NCBI GenBank assembly: GCA_012514145.1
Contig: JAAZAV010000014.1
Location: forward strand, 55,265 to 119,264
Reading direction: 5' to 3'
Source: Clostridiales bacterium
Lineage (GTDB): Bacteria; Bacillota; Clostridia; Oscillospirales; CAG-272
DNA: 64,000 nucleotides
Every line of letters begins with the position of its first letter. Position 1 is the first letter of the stretch. Below the pieces are notes generated by a model. That model had not been told where the DNA came from. It saw nothing but the letters and a program-made list of their open reading frames with translations, and did not search any database. Shown here piece by piece: positions 1 to 8,821 of this stretch. The position numbers were made by a program, and so were the translations under genes.

Positions 1-1087
1 AATTGGAGTGTTCGTATTTGAACGACGCGCCGGAAAGATCGATCCTGAACGGAGAGTGCGTCTGCGGGTCAATCAAATCCTTTGCATCGTCCGGAGACTC
101 GATCTTTGATTTCGCATCCATGAAAACGCGCATCTTCTGAACATAAAAGCTGATGCTGTTTGCTGAGACAACAATATTAGTCAGAGACGAAATGTATGAG
201 CGCAAAGACCAGCTCGCGCTGAACAGCGCGGCAAAGCTGCCTATACTCAGATTGTTATGAATTATTTCATATGAGAGATACAGCATTATCAGGAAACTCG
301 TGATAATTGTATTCAAGTTGTCAAATGTCGAGAAGAGTATCCTCTTCGGAACAAATCTTTTCAAAATCGAGACTTTTTCATCGGCGGCATCATCATAAAC
401 CGAGAACATAAATTCGCCGGCGCGGGTACACTTCAGATCGGCGGCATTCTCCCGCAGATAAAATATCCTGTTTACAAACCCGAGCCTTCTGTCGGTATAT
501 ACCAGTTTTTCATCTGCCTGATGCGAAAGCTTATTCTTCGGGAAAGAGATCAGCGTTGATATTATTATGTTGATTATTACAAACAACATCAGAAAGAAGC
601 TGACGCTTGACATCATCGTTATTATAACAAAAATACCGGAAAACAAAGAAATAAAAGAAACTATAGATGACTTAGCTGTATTCACGTAATCGGTAAAGTC
701 ATTTATGGTCCAGGTATAATTGTTAAAGTACTCCGGGTTGTTGATAAAATTATAATCCGTTGCCAACGCCTTCTTATATACTGATTTTCTTATTTTATCG
801 AATATTTTAGCCTCAATGGGGGAGCTGTAGCGACTATATATGTCATTAATCAGTTTCAGACAAAAAAGCAATGCCAGATATATCCCTATCAGCGCGAGAA
901 CATTCAAGAATGCCTTTCCCTCTGCAATAGCGTCCACAACTGCGCGCGTTATATTCAGATTTAAAAATGTAGATAAGGGTATGAAAATCATCTCAACCAG
1001 CAGCGTGACAAAAAAGAACTTTTTGCCATACTTCCAATAGAAAGAGAAAAGATAGAACATGTCTTTAAATGCTTTGAGATGTTTCAT
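1..1087 (-). CDS. ABC transporter, exporter type, permease/ATPase (partial)
   Basis: The reading frame is open from an ATG at 1087 to the left edge, so only the N-terminal 362 residues are present. They form an exporter-type transmembrane domain: several hydrophobic helices (for example FFFVTLLVEMIFIPLSTFL near residue 27) separated by charged loops. The last visible residues, SGASFKYEHSN, look like the start of the nucleotide-binding domain; the Walker motifs lie beyond the edge. An in-frame ATG at 1156 would add 23 residues, but only 1087 has a ribosome site (GAGGT, about 8 bases upstream). Substrate unknown; this subfamily often exports peptides or drugs. Confidence in the family is high, in the substrate none. 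Confidence 0.85.
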   Translation of the reverse strand, partial: MKHLKAFKDMFYLFSFYWKYGKKFFFVTLLVEMIFIPLSTFLNLNITRAVVDAIAEGKAFLNVLALIGIYLALLFCLKLINDIYSRYSSPIEAKIFDKIRKSVYKKALATDYNFINNPEYFNNYTWTINDFTDYVNTAKSSIVSFISLFSGIFVIITMMSSVSFFLMLFVIINIIISTLISFPKNKLSHQADEKLVYTDRRLGFVNRIFYLRENAADLKCTRAGEFMFSVYDDAADEKVSILKRFVPKRILFSTFDNLNTIITSFLIMLYLSYEIIHNNLSIGSFAALFSASWSLRSYISSLTNIVVSANSISFYVQKMRVFMDAKSKIESPDDAKDLIDPQTHSPFRIDLSGASFKYEHSN

Positions 1088-1224
1088 ACGATTTACCTCG
1101 CTCGGACTTTCATTGATTTTGTTTGTATAAGCCATTGCTTCTTCGTCATAAGCCATTAGTTATATACGTTTTGTTTCACCACACAATACGTATATGCAGC
1201 GGCTTTTGTTCCCGAATAATATAA

Positions 1225-1246
1225 GGGGCTGTATCAAAACAGCCCC
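1225..1246 (-). terminator. Hairpin terminator after the feo operon
   Basis: A perfect 8-bp inverted repeat (ggggctgt / acagcccc, 6-base loop) starts six bases past the stop of the small Cys-rich gene. The minus strand continues TTATATTATT, a weak T-tract. It should separate feo from the ABC gene below. Confidence 0.7.
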
Positions 1247-1251
1247 AATAA

Positions 1252-1410
1252 CTATCTTTTTGATCTTTTTAAATTTGACGCATTGCAGCCGTTGCACGCA
1301 GCGCAGCATCCGCTGCACCCGCTTTTTCTGCGTTGTTTTATTATATGCAATACAGCGAGTCCGGCGGCTGCGGCAACAGATGCGATAAGCAAATAATCTA
1401 TAATACTCAT
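1252..1410 (-). CDS. FeoB-associated Cys-rich membrane protein
   Basis: A 52-residue gene too short for usual ORF cut-offs. It has one N-terminal membrane helix (DYLLIASVAAAAGLAVL), a basic stretch (KQRRKSG) and a tight cysteine cluster CSGCCAACNGCN, then a lysine/arginine tail. This is the architecture of the FeoB-associated Cys-rich membrane proteins found after feoB in many Bacillota. Its ATG overlaps the feoB stop (ATGA), so translation is probably coupled. The cysteines could bind Fe(II) or act in redox at the cytoplasmic mouth of FeoB; that role is inferred from position. Family assignment is firm because helix, Cys cluster and location all agree. Confidence 0.85.
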   Translation of the reverse strand: MSIIDYLLIASVAAAAGLAVLHIIKQRRKSGCSGCCAACNGCNASNLKRSKR

Positions 1411-3416
1411 ATAAACAGACCTCCGATCTGATAGACCGCAAAGGCTGCCAGCCAGGCTATACCGGTCTGCATGACTACCACCCCAAAGGTTACGAGCTTC
1501 GAACCCATTTCGCGTTTAACTGTGGCTATGGCTGCGATACAGGGTGTATACAGCAGTGTGAAAACTAAGAAACTGACTGCGGTAAGTGGCGTGAAAAATG
1601 ATGTGAGGGATGTGCTCAGGTTATCAATACTGGTATGAAGCAGCACCGACAAGGTGGAAATCACTGCCTCCTTTGCGGTAAATCCGGAAATCAGCGCCGT
1701 TGCGATTCTCCAGTCGCCAAAGCCGAGGGGGCTGAGTAAAGGAGCGATACACTGTCCCAACGTTGCCAGCATCGAATCGGCGCTGTCAGCCACTACATTT
1801 AAGCGTATATCAAAGGTCTGAAGAAACCAAACGATTACCGTCGCAACAAATATGATTGTAAAAGCACGCTGCAGGAAATCCTTTGCTTTATCCCATAAAA
1901 GGAGCGCTACACTCTTTGGCGATGGTATACGATAATTCGGCAGTTCCATGACAAATGGAACCGGATTGCCTTTAAATATTGTGCTTTTGAATGCATAAGC
2001 AGTTAGCAGACCTATTATAATGCCAGTACCATATAGTGCTATCATCACAAGCGCTCCCTTTCCCGGGAAGAAAGCCGCTATAAATACCGAGTATATAGGC
2101 ACTTTTGCCGAACAGCTCATAAAGGGTGTTATTAAAATAGCCAGCTTGCGGTCACGGTCGGATGACACGGTTCTGGTAGCCATTATTGCCGGCACAGTGC
2201 AACCGAATCCCAGCAACATAGGCACAAATGCGCGTCCGGAGAGACCGATCTTTCGCAGTGGGCGATCCATGACAAAGGCAATTCGCGCCATGTAGCCGGT
2301 ATCCTCAAGTATCGAAAGGAAAAAAAAGAGTACCACAATAACCGGCAAAAAGGAAAGCACTGCACCGACACCCGAAAAAATGCCGTCAATTATCAGCGAA
2401 TGAACAACCGGATTAATACCGAAGTTTGTCAGCGCTCCGTCAACCGCCGCGGACAAAGCTTCTATAACTTTGCTCATCAAATCCGATAAAAAGGAACCGA
2501 TTACATTGAATGTCAACCAGAAGATAACACACATGACAACGATAAATACCGGAATTGCTGTATACTTTCCTGTAAGAATCCTGTCATACTTCAGCGAACG
2601 CAGATGCTCACGACTTTCCTGAGGCTTTACCACACAGCGCGCCACCGCTTGCTCAATGAAAGTATATCGCATGTCAGCAAGGGCTGCATTGCGGTCCAGA
2701 CCCGTTTCGATCTCCATCTCGACGATAATATGCTCCAGCATCTCGCGCTCGTTAGTTAAAAGCTCGAGACGATCAACCATGTCGCTGTCACCTTCGATAA
2801 GCTTTATAGTACAGAATCGGCTCGGCAGTTCAAGACGGTCTGCGTGGTCCTGGATAAGATGCATAACAGCATGAATACAGCGATGAACCGGCGAACTGTT
2901 ATCGCAGAAGTCGTGAACCGAGGGAAGTACTCTGTTCTTTGCCACTTCCACTGCCCGGTCAATGAGCTCGGAAACACCGTCGCCCTTAAGCGCGGATATT
3001 GGTACAATCGGAATGCCGAGAGCTGCGCTCAAGCATATTATATCGATGGTGCCACCGTTTGCGTGAACCTCATCCATCATATTCAGCGCCAGCACCATTG
3101 GCACGCGCAGTTCTATAAGCTGCAGTGTCAGATACAGGTTACGCTCAATATTTGTAGCATCCACAATATTAATAATACCCGCCGGTTTTTCGTTTAGTAT
3201 GAAATCCCGGGCGATTATTTCCTCCTGAGTGTAGGGACGCAGCGAGTAGATACCCGGCAGATCCACCACTTCGCAGTCCTTTGTACTGCGAACCGAGCCC
3301 ACCATATGATCCACAGTAATACCGGGAAAATTACCGACATGCCGGTTTGAGCCGGTGAGTGAGTTGAAGAGTGTGGTTTTGCCGCAATTCTGGTTTCCGA
3401 CAAGCGCTAAAATCAT
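1407..3416 (-). CDS. feoB: Ferrous iron transporter FeoB
   Basis: FeoB imports Fe(II) across the cytoplasmic membrane under control of its G domain. The 669-residue protein starts with the G1 loop GNQNCGKTT at residues 7-15, followed by the G3 motif DLPGIYS, a helical GDI-like linker, and a long C-terminal membrane domain with two Gate-type segments (for example LLGFGCTVPAIMATRT). An upstream in-frame ATG at 3428 exists, but the ATG at 3416 overlaps the feoA stop as ATGA and matches the usual FeoB N-terminus, so I chose it. The gene lies between feoA and the Cys-rich partner and should follow the iron-responsive promoter upstream of feoA. Length and motifs are normal. Confidence 0.96.
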   Translation of the reverse strand: MILALVGNQNCGKTTLFNSLTGSNRHVGNFPGITVDHMVGSVRSTKDCEVVDLPGIYSLRPYTQEEIIARDFILNEKPAGIINIVDATNIERNLYLTLQLIELRVPMVLALNMMDEVHANGGTIDIICLSAALGIPIVPISALKGDGVSELIDRAVEVAKNRVLPSVHDFCDNSSPVHRCIHAVMHLIQDHADRLELPSRFCTIKLIEGDSDMVDRLELLTNEREMLEHIIVEMEIETGLDRNAALADMRYTFIEQAVARCVVKPQESREHLRSLKYDRILTGKYTAIPVFIVVMCVIFWLTFNVIGSFLSDLMSKVIEALSAAVDGALTNFGINPVVHSLIIDGIFSGVGAVLSFLPVIVVLFFFLSILEDTGYMARIAFVMDRPLRKIGLSGRAFVPMLLGFGCTVPAIMATRTVSSDRDRKLAILITPFMSCSAKVPIYSVFIAAFFPGKGALVMIALYGTGIIIGLLTAYAFKSTIFKGNPVPFVMELPNYRIPSPKSVALLLWDKAKDFLQRAFTIIFVATVIVWFLQTFDIRLNVVADSADSMLATLGQCIAPLLSPLGFGDWRIATALISGFTAKEAVISTLSVLLHTSIDNLSTSLTSFFTPLTAVSFLVFTLLYTPCIAAIATVKREMGSKLVTFGVVVMQTGIAWLAAFAVYQIGGLFI

Positions 3417-3649
3417 ACGCTTTCGCATTCCTCCCTAACCACAATATTCTTTGAATCTTCAATGCGCAGTGTAAGTTCATAACCGCGAAGTTGTATCTGT
3501 ATTGGATCACCCATGGGAGCAACCTTTCTGAGAGTTACTCTGGTCTTGGGGATGAGTCCCATATCAAGAAGACGAAGCCGCAGTGCGCCCTCGCCTCCAA
3601 CGCTTGTGATTATGCCCGAACAGCCGGGCTTCAGCTCATCTAATGTCAC
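3413..3649 (-). CDS. feoA: FeoA, SH3-like partner of FeoB
   Basis: FeoA is a small cytosolic beta-barrel protein required for full FeoB activity. The 78 residues show the family pattern: LKPGCSGIITSV at the start, LRLLDMGLIPKTRVTLRK in the middle and DPIQIQLRGYELTLR before the tail. The start codon is GTG at 3649, preceded by a good ribosome site (GAGGTAA, seven bases away). The stop overlaps the feoB ATG. First gene of the feoA-feoB-Cys-rich operon. Confidence 0.95.
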   Translation of the reverse strand: MTLDELKPGCSGIITSVGGEGALRLRLLDMGLIPKTRVTLRKVAPMGDPIQIQLRGYELTLRIEDSKNIVVREECESV

Positions 3650-3721
3650 AAAGAGTTACCTCGATGCCGTCTCCGGCACCCTTTCGTTCAGAAGTACATC
3701 ATCTCTACATTAATCATAAAT

Positions 3722-3750
3722 ATGTTAGCACATGCTAACTCCATTGTCAA
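3722..3750 (-). promoter_or_regulatory. feo promoter, sigma-A type
   Basis: On the minus strand TTGACA (3745-3750) and TAACAT (3722-3727) are separated by exactly 17 bases, with TGC directly before the -10 (extended -10). Transcription would start near 3714, about 65 bases before feoA. Confidence 0.8.
3724..3739. promoter_or_regulatory. Palindromic operator in the feo promoter (DtxR/IdeR/MntR-like)
   Basis: GTTAGCACATGCTAAC is a perfect inverted repeat, 7-bp arms around two bases, covering four bases of the -10 and half of the spacer. The GTTAG/CTAAC half-sites resemble metal-dependent DtxR-family operators. A bound regulator would block RNA polymerase, fitting iron repression. The regulator is not encoded in this window. 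Confidence 0.7.
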
Positions 3751-3793
3751 TAGTTTGTTTGTTTATTCCGAATTTTTGTTGATAATAACAATA

Positions 3794-3829
3794 GAAGCGT
3801 GTGCAGCCAACGAAGGCTGCACACGCTTC
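3794..3829 (-). terminator. Terminator of the ctsR-clpC operon
   Basis: A perfect 15-bp stem (gaagcgtgtgcagcc and its complement, loop of 6) lies 27 bases after the clpC stop. The minus strand continues TATTGTTATTATC, a modest T-rich tail. It insulates feo from clpC. Confidence 0.8.
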
Positions 3830-3855
3830 CAACAATAATGTTTATTCGTTAATGT

Positions 3856-6387
3856 TTATTCGTTCTCTTTCTTTACCGTTTCTTCGGCATCTGTCTTTCG
3901 GTAGACCACCTTGCCGTCTTCCATAACGGCGGTGACAGTATCTCCGGCAGATACCAGACCTTCCAACATAGCGGTTGAGAAGCTGTCCTCGATGCGACGC
4001 TGAATCTCGCGGCGGAGCGGACGGGCACCGTATACAGGGTCGGTACCCTTCTCTGCCATGAATGCGACAACATCATCGCCGAATGTGATCGAGATTCCGA
4101 GAGCTTCGATTCTCTTGCCAACTTGGGCAAGCATGTTTGCGGCGATTACCCTTATATTCTCCGAGGTCAGCTTGTTGAATACTATTATCTCATCGAGACG
4201 ATTGAGAAATTCCGGACGGAAGGTACTCTTCAGGCTTTCCATAACCCGTTCGGTTATCTCGGCATGATCCTGCTCTGCATTGGGGCTTTCGGCGGCAAAA
4301 CCGAGACTGCGAGCCTTATCAGAAATCAACTGAGCCCCTACATTAGAGGTCATGATAATAACAGTGTTTTTAAAGTCAACCTTTCGTCCCTGTGAGTCGG
4401 TGAGTATACCGTCCTCAAGAATCTGAAGCAGGATGTTGAAAACATCGGGATGCGCTTTTTCGATCTCATCGAAGAGCAAAACCGAGTACGGACGGCGGCG
4501 AATCTTTTCGGTGAGCTGGCCGCCTTCCTCGTAACCAACATAACCGGGAGGAGAGCCGATCAGCTTGGATACACTGTGCTTCTCCATATACTCGGACATG
4601 TCGATTCGTATCATTGAGTTCTCGTCTCCGAAGAGCAATTCTGACAATGCTTTGCTCAGTTCGGTTTTACCGGTACCTGTGGGACCGAGGAAGATGAATG
4701 AACCCATAGGCCGCTTGGGGTCTTTGAGTCCCAGACGTCCTCGGCGAATGGCTCTTGCAACAGCGCTGACAGCGTCATCCTGACCAATGACCCGCTTTTT
4801 CAGCATTTCTTCAAGGTTAAGAAGTCTCTCGCTCTCCTCTTCGGCTAACTTCTGTACAGGTATACCTGTCCATGCTGTAACAATGTCGGCAATATCGTCA
4901 GCTCCAAGTACCAAATCTCCGCCGTTCTTTGCGCCGCGCCACTCCTCTTTTGCCTTATCAAGCTCTGCCCGGACGGCGTTTTCGTCATCGCGAAGCTTTG
5001 CCGCTTTCTCAAAATCCTGAGCCGCGGCAGCAGCCTCCTTTTCGGCAGCTATGGTACGGCAGCGCTCTTCAAGTTCTTTTACACCCTTCGGCGCGGTCAT
5101 GTTGGCAATACGCAGACGCGATGCCGCTTCATCAATGAGGTCGATAGCCTTATCGGGCAGATAACGGTCGCCGATATAGCGCACCGACAGTTTAACTGCC
5201 GCTTCAATCGCTTCATCGGTTATAGTTACTTTGTGATGCTCCTCGTATTTGCCGCGGAGACCGTGAAGAATTTCGATTGCCTCATCAGGTGTAGGCTCAC
5301 CTACCATTACCGACTGGAAACGGCGTTCAAGTGCCGCATCCTTCTCGATATGCTTGCGGTATTCTGTTATTGTGGTGGCGCCGATTACCTGAATCTCTCC
5401 CCGCGACAAAGCAGGCTTGAGTATGTTCGCGGCGTCAACCGCACCCTCAGCGCCGCCCGCGCCGATAATGACATGAATTTCGTCAATGAAGAGAATTACA
5501 TTGGGATTATTAAGCACTTCTCCCATGACGCCCTTCATGCGTTCCTCGAATTCACCGCGGTACTTGGCGCCGGCTATCATACCGGATACATCAAGAGTAA
5601 CAATCAACTTGCCTTCAAGGGTTTCGGGTACATCTCCGGCGACTACCTTCTGTGCAAGACCTTCAACCACGGCAGTTTTACCCACTCCAGGCTCGCCTAT
5701 CAGGCAGGGGTTGTTTTTTGTACGGCGGGAGAGTATCTGGATCACACGCTCCATCTCGGGTTCACGTCCAACTATCGGGTCAAGTTTACCCTCCCTTGCA
5801 TATGCCGTTAGATCTCTACCGTACTTTTGAAGCGTCGGCATGGAACTGAGCGATTTCTGACCGACGCCACCACTCTCGCCGCGATTAGCGCCGATATCAC
5901 TGCCGTCTCCTCCGTCAATCCCCGCTCCGTCAGCAGTTCTTTCAGTCTGCTGTGCAATCTGAATTCTCTGTGCCAGATCTTTGCGGAGAACTTCCCGCTC
6001 TTTGCCCAGTTTTTCAATTACCCGCACCGCAACACAATCAGCCTCCGATAGAATGACATAGAGCATATGCTCCGAGCCGATGCTGCGTGTACCGGTTGAT
6101 ATGGCAAATCTCGCGGAATTCTCAAACAGCTGCTTGGTTCTGGGTGTCAGATCAGCAGCTGAAACCCGGGTCGCTTTAACCTCACCCGTCTCGGATGAAA
6201 TCAGACGTCGGCAGTCCTCTGCGGTAATTCCATACTCGGCGCACAGCTTTCCTGCCATGGTTTCGGTATCTGATACAATTCCGATAAGAATATGTTCGGT
6301 ACCGATATAGCTGTGACCAAGCTCGCTTGCCGTACGAATTGCTATATTAAGTGCATTCTGCGCACTCTGTGAAAATTTTGCAGTCAT
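3856..6387 (-). CDS. clpC: ClpC AAA+ unfoldase
   Basis: ClpC is the Hsp100 ATPase that feeds substrates, including arginine-phosphorylated ones, to ClpP. The 843 residues show an N-terminal double Clp-N repeat (1-150), a glycine/aspartate-rich linker (about 150-175), AAA1 with Walker A GEPGVGKT at 231-238 and Walker B FIDEIH, a middle domain containing a UVR-like element ([20 protein letters not shown]), and AAA2 with Walker [10 protein letters not shown] and Walker [10 protein letters not shown]. It is the last gene of ctsR-mcsA-mcsB-clpC, so it should be controlled by CtsR. ClpP is not in the window. The linker between N-domain and AAA1 is unusually Gly/Asp-rich. Confidence 0.97.
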   Translation of the reverse strand: MTAKFSQSAQNALNIAIRTASELGHSYIGTEHILIGIVSDTETMAGKLCAEYGITAEDCRRLISSETGEVKATRVSAADLTPRTKQLFENSARFAISTGTRSIGSEHMLYVILSEADCVAVRVIEKLGKEREVLRKDLAQRIQIAQQTERTADGAGIDGGDGSDIGANRGESGGVGQKSLSSMPTLQKYGRDLTAYAREGKLDPIVGREPEMERVIQILSRRTKNNPCLIGEPGVGKTAVVEGLAQKVVAGDVPETLEGKLIVTLDVSGMIAGAKYRGEFEERMKGVMGEVLNNPNVILFIDEIHVIIGAGGAEGAVDAANILKPALSRGEIQVIGATTITEYRKHIEKDAALERRFQSVMVGEPTPDEAIEILHGLRGKYEEHHKVTITDEAIEAAVKLSVRYIGDRYLPDKAIDLIDEAASRLRIANMTAPKGVKELEERCRTIAAEKEAAAAAQDFEKAAKLRDDENAVRAELDKAKEEWRGAKNGGDLVLGADDIADIVTAWTGIPVQKLAEEESERLLNLEEMLKKRVIGQDDAVSAVARAIRRGRLGLKDPKRPMGSFIFLGPTGTGKTELSKALSELLFGDENSMIRIDMSEYMEKHSVSKLIGSPPGYVGYEEGGQLTEKIRRRPYSVLLFDEIEKAHPDVFNILLQILEDGILTDSQGRKVDFKNTVIIMTSNVGAQLISDKARSLGFAAESPNAEQDHAEITERVMESLKSTFRPEFLNRLDEIIVFNKLTSENIRVIAANMLAQVGKRIEALGISITFGDDVVAFMAEKGTDPVYGARPLRREIQRRIEDSFSTAMLEGLVSAGDTVTAVMEDGKVVYRKTDAEETVKKENE

Positions 6388-6419
6388 ATTACTTTTCCCT
6401 TCGTTTGTTAGTTATCCGC

Positions 6420-7430
6420 TCAGGCAGTTGCGCTGAGGGTTTCACGGATGTATTCTGCTCGTCTGCGGTCACGCTCGTGTTCTCCGATTTCACAACCGGC
6501 ATTCACCGACAGCGTTGCCGGCTGAATATCTGTCATAAGTCCGCCCAGAGCCTCAAGAGTCAGCTCGGGAATAAGTCCGAGTGATATACCGAGACGTATA
6601 TCTGCGTATAGTTTCATAAACTCTCCGGAGGACATAAGTGATGCATATCTCAGTGTCCCGTATGCTCTGCGGCATCGATCGGTCATTGCATCGGGATTGT
6701 CGGAATATAGAGCGTTTCGTGCGGCACGCTCACTTTCAATTATTTTACGCACGACCTCGTTCAGCTTTCGGATTGAATCTTCTTCTGAAATGCCGAGAGT
6801 AACCTGATTTGAGAGCTGATACAGACACCCGTCAAAATCACTGCCCTCGCCGTACAAACCACGTATGGTAAGTCCTATTTTTGAGAGCTGCGGGAACAGT
6901 GAGTTCAGACGACGGGTTCTGGTCAGTGCCGGCAGGAAAAGCATTACCGATGCACGCATGGCTATTCCGAGATTTGTAGGACAGGAGGTAAGGAAACCCA
7001 GTTCGGCGTCATACGCTATGTCAAGCGCATTGTTGGCAGCATCGTCGGCACCGCAGAGCCGTTCATAAGCTTCGTTAAGAGCCATGCCGGGCAGGATGCA
7101 CTGCATGCGAAGGTGATCTTCTTCACACACCATTATGTATATTCCCCTAACCTCGCTGTATATCAGCCTTCTCGGCAGACTGCCGCTGACGAAATCCGGG
7201 GAGATAAAATGCTTTTCGGCAAGCGAGGCTGCTTCAAAACGGCTGAGATTTGTCATATCGACAACCGTCCAACCTTCTCCGAAAACACCGCTTACACGCT
7301 CGATAAGCGCCCTTGCTCCCGGCTCATCAAGTTTGGAAGGAAACGGAAATCCGCTGAGATTCCGCGCAAAACGTATTCTGGTGCTGATGACAACATCATC
7401 ATCACGACCTTTTGTGTTGTACCATGACAT
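6420..7430 (-). CDS. mcsB: Protein-arginine kinase McsB
   Basis: McsB phosphorylates arginines on damaged proteins and on CtsR, marking them for ClpCP. The 336 residues carry guanidino-kinase signatures: STRIRFARN at 16-24, and the catalytic-cysteine loop SCPTNLG with Cys at about 150. The C-terminal region includes RRAEYIRETL. The ATG at 7430 lies one base after the mcsA stop, with AAAGGAG inside the end of mcsA; an upstream start at 7472 would overlap mcsA by 41 bases and has no support. Third gene of the CtsR operon and clearly paired with McsA. Confidence 0.96.
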   Translation of the reverse strand: MSWYNTKGRDDDVVISTRIRFARNLSGFPFPSKLDEPGARALIERVSGVFGEGWTVVDMTNLSRFEAASLAEKHFISPDFVSGSLPRRLIYSEVRGIYIMVCEEDHLRMQCILPGMALNEAYERLCGADDAANNALDIAYDAELGFLTSCPTNLGIAMRASVMLFLPALTRTRRLNSLFPQLSKIGLTIRGLYGEGSDFDGCLYQLSNQVTLGISEEDSIRKLNEVVRKIIESERAARNALYSDNPDAMTDRCRRAYGTLRYASLMSSGEFMKLYADIRLGISLGLIPELTLEALGGLMTDIQPATLSVNAGCEIGEHERDRRRAEYIRETLSATA

Positions 7431-7431
7431 G

Positions 7432-8007
7432 TCAGTTACTCTCCTTTCCGCCTTCGAGCCTGCGAATCTCATCGCGAAGCTCGGCGGCTCTTTCGTAGTT
7501 CTGAACCTCTACCGCTTTTTTTTGCTCGTTATTAAGAGCGGTAATACGCTCTTTTAGTATCTGTTCTTCTGTTTTTACAGGTGATCCCAAAATCTTTTCG
7601 TTATCATTTACATAATCATTTACATATCCGGAGGGAATCCGTCCCACATGACGGGATCGCCCGTGAATCTTTGCTACCGTGGGAGCAAGCTCCTCCTTGA
7701 AGACCTCGTAGCATTTCGCGCAGCCTACTTTACCGCCCGATACAAGCTCTCGATAACTTGAGCCGCACAGAGGACAGACTTTCTCGGTGGATGCACCTCG
7801 AACCTGAACGGGAGTACCTAAAAGCGAACTGAACAGGTCAATACCGAAGGGATCGCCGAAGAATCCGCCGCTCTGAGTTGCCGCTGTTCGGCTTGCGCCT
7901 GCTGATGCAGCGCACTCAGAACATAGCGCCAGTTCGGTTACCTTACCGTTATTATTCTGTTTATAAAACACATTCGCGGTATTTATTCCGCATTTTTGAC
8001 ACAGCAT
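7432..8007 (-). CDS. mcsA: McsA, zinc-binding activator of McsB
   Basis: McsA activates McsB and protects CtsR. It is 191 residues with four CXXC pairs (CQKC, CSEC, CPLC, CAKC), which should bind zinc, followed by a C-terminal UVR motif (QKKAVEVQNYERAAELRDEI). A four-residue tandem duplication, YVND-YVND, lies just before the UVR segment. The ribosome site GAGAGGG precedes the ATG. It lies 102 bases after ctsR and one base before mcsB. Confidence 0.93.
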   Translation of the reverse strand: MLCQKCGINTANVFYKQNNNGKVTELALCSECAASAGASRTAATQSGGFFGDPFGIDLFSSLLGTPVQVRGASTEKVCPLCGSSYRELVSGGKVGCAKCYEVFKEELAPTVAKIHGRSRHVGRIPSGYVNDYVNDNEKILGSPVKTEEQILKERITALNNEQKKAVEVQNYERAAELRDEIRRLEGGKESN

Positions 8008-8109
8008 TTTAATATCCCTCTCTTCATATACTGGTAATATCGCACATGGGGTCTTTACGTAAAGTTACACTGCTATAAATAAATCTAAAACTGCACCGGA
8101 GTAACAATA

Positions 8110-8541
8110 CTAATTGCCAACCAAAGCGTAAACAATGCGTTTGAGCATCTCTGCCCGAAGTCCGTCATCATCGACGGTCAACAGCGCTGTCCTTATTATT
8201 GCACTTTCGCGACTGTTAATAACCTCAGCAGAATGCAGATTTGACACATAAACCTCGGCTGTTCGTTTATCAAGCTCATCTCCTACCGCGTGGAAATAAT
8301 GCATAAGATACTCGTCGGACGACAGCTCCTGGCGTATGATCCGAACATAACCACCGCTGCCCCGTCTGCTTTCTATGACATATCCCTTATCAGGTGTAAA
8401 ACGGGTAGTGATTACATAATTGATCTGACTTGGCACCGAGCCAAGCCTGCGTGCCAGGTCATTCCTTTTGATTTCAATGACTCCCCCGGCATCATCCAGC
8501 ATTCTCTCTAATATTTCGGCAATTTCATCTGCGATACCCAT
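8110..8541 (-). CDS. ctsR: CtsR heat-shock repressor
   Basis: CtsR represses clp and mcs genes at normal temperature. The 143 residues contain the winged-helix region (NDLARRLGSVPSQINYVITTRFTP at about 33-56, given here in part as LGSVPSQINYVI), the glycine-rich wing RRGSGGYVRI that inserts in the minor groove, and a C-terminal domain for McsB/ClpC contact. The start at 8541 has a near-perfect ribosome site, AAAGGAGG, seven bases upstream; the in-frame ATG at 8559 would place that site inside the gene. CtsR boxes around its own promoter indicate autoregulation. Confidence 0.95.
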   Translation of the reverse strand: MGIADEIAEILERMLDDAGGVIEIKRNDLARRLGSVPSQINYVITTRFTPDKGYVIESRRGSGGYVRIIRQELSSDEYLMHYFHAVGDELDKRTAEVYVSNLHSAEVINSRESAIIRTALLTVDDDGLRAEMLKRIVYALVGN

Positions 8542-8585
8542 TCGGTCGCCTCCTTTCATTTAAGTGCTGTAAAGCTTTGATCGTG

Positions 8586-8609
8586 TTTGACCTTAATTGA
8601 CCTTTGACT
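8586..8609. promoter_or_regulatory. CtsR operator A (three heptads)
   Basis: Plus strand TTTGACC-TTA-ATTGACC, followed directly by TTTGACT. The first two heptads form the standard 7-3-7 CtsR site. It lies between the ctsR -10 and its ribosome site. Confidence 0.8.
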
Positions 8610-8619
8610 TTGTGACGTT

Positions 8620-8648
8620 ATTATACATCAATGGTCAGTATTAGTCAA
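8620..8648 (-). promoter_or_regulatory. ctsR promoter
   Basis: Minus strand TTGACT (8643-8648), 17-base spacer, TATAAT (8620-8625). The -35 is itself part of a CtsR heptad, so repressor and polymerase should compete. Confidence 0.85.
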
Positions 8649-8665
8649 AGTCAAATAAAGTCAAT
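8633..8665. promoter_or_regulatory. CtsR operator B (overlapping heptads)
   Basis: Plus strand GGTCAGT-ATT-AGTCAAA (8633-8649) shares its last base with AGTCAAA-TAA-AGTCAAT (8649-8665). This gives two interleaved 7-3-7 sites covering the spacer and -35 of the ctsR promoter. Confidence 0.8.
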
Positions 8666-8736
8666 TTTGGCGGTTTGTGCCGACTATTAGTCATTTTCAT
8701 TGATTTATATCTTTGTAATGAGGTTTTTTAAACTAT

Positions 8737-8753
8737 TTTGACCTTTATTGACC
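8737..8753. promoter_or_regulatory. CtsR operator C (distal)
   Basis: Plus strand TTTGACC-TTT-ATTGACC, a clean 7-3-7 site about 90 bases upstream of the ctsR -35 and just before the ttcA terminator. Confidence 0.7.
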
Positions 8754-8778
8754 TATTGCAACATAGATTTTCGAAGAT

Positions 8779-8808
8779 AAAAAAGAACCCTTATTTATGT
8801 AAGGGCTC
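8779..8808 (-). terminator. Terminator of the tetM-like/ttcA transcript
   Basis: Minus strand stem GAGCCCTTA / TAAGGGTTC (one G-T type pair, loop of 6), followed by TTTTTT. It lies 14 bases after the ttcA stop. Confidence 0.9.
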
Positions 8809-8821
8809 CATTATTAATGCA

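Noticed and set aside
1160..1441. 93-codon frame on the minus strand, Cys- and Arg-rich
   Set aside because: Out-of-frame shadow over the genuine Cys-rich small protein and the end of feoB; runs through the terminator hairpin.
5233..5811. 192-codon open frame on the plus strand
   Set aside because: Antisense to the ClpC AAA1 domain; no start signal or family.
7606..7627. Short tandem repeat
   Set aside because: It encodes the YVND-YVND duplication in McsA; a simple in-frame duplication with no wider meaning.
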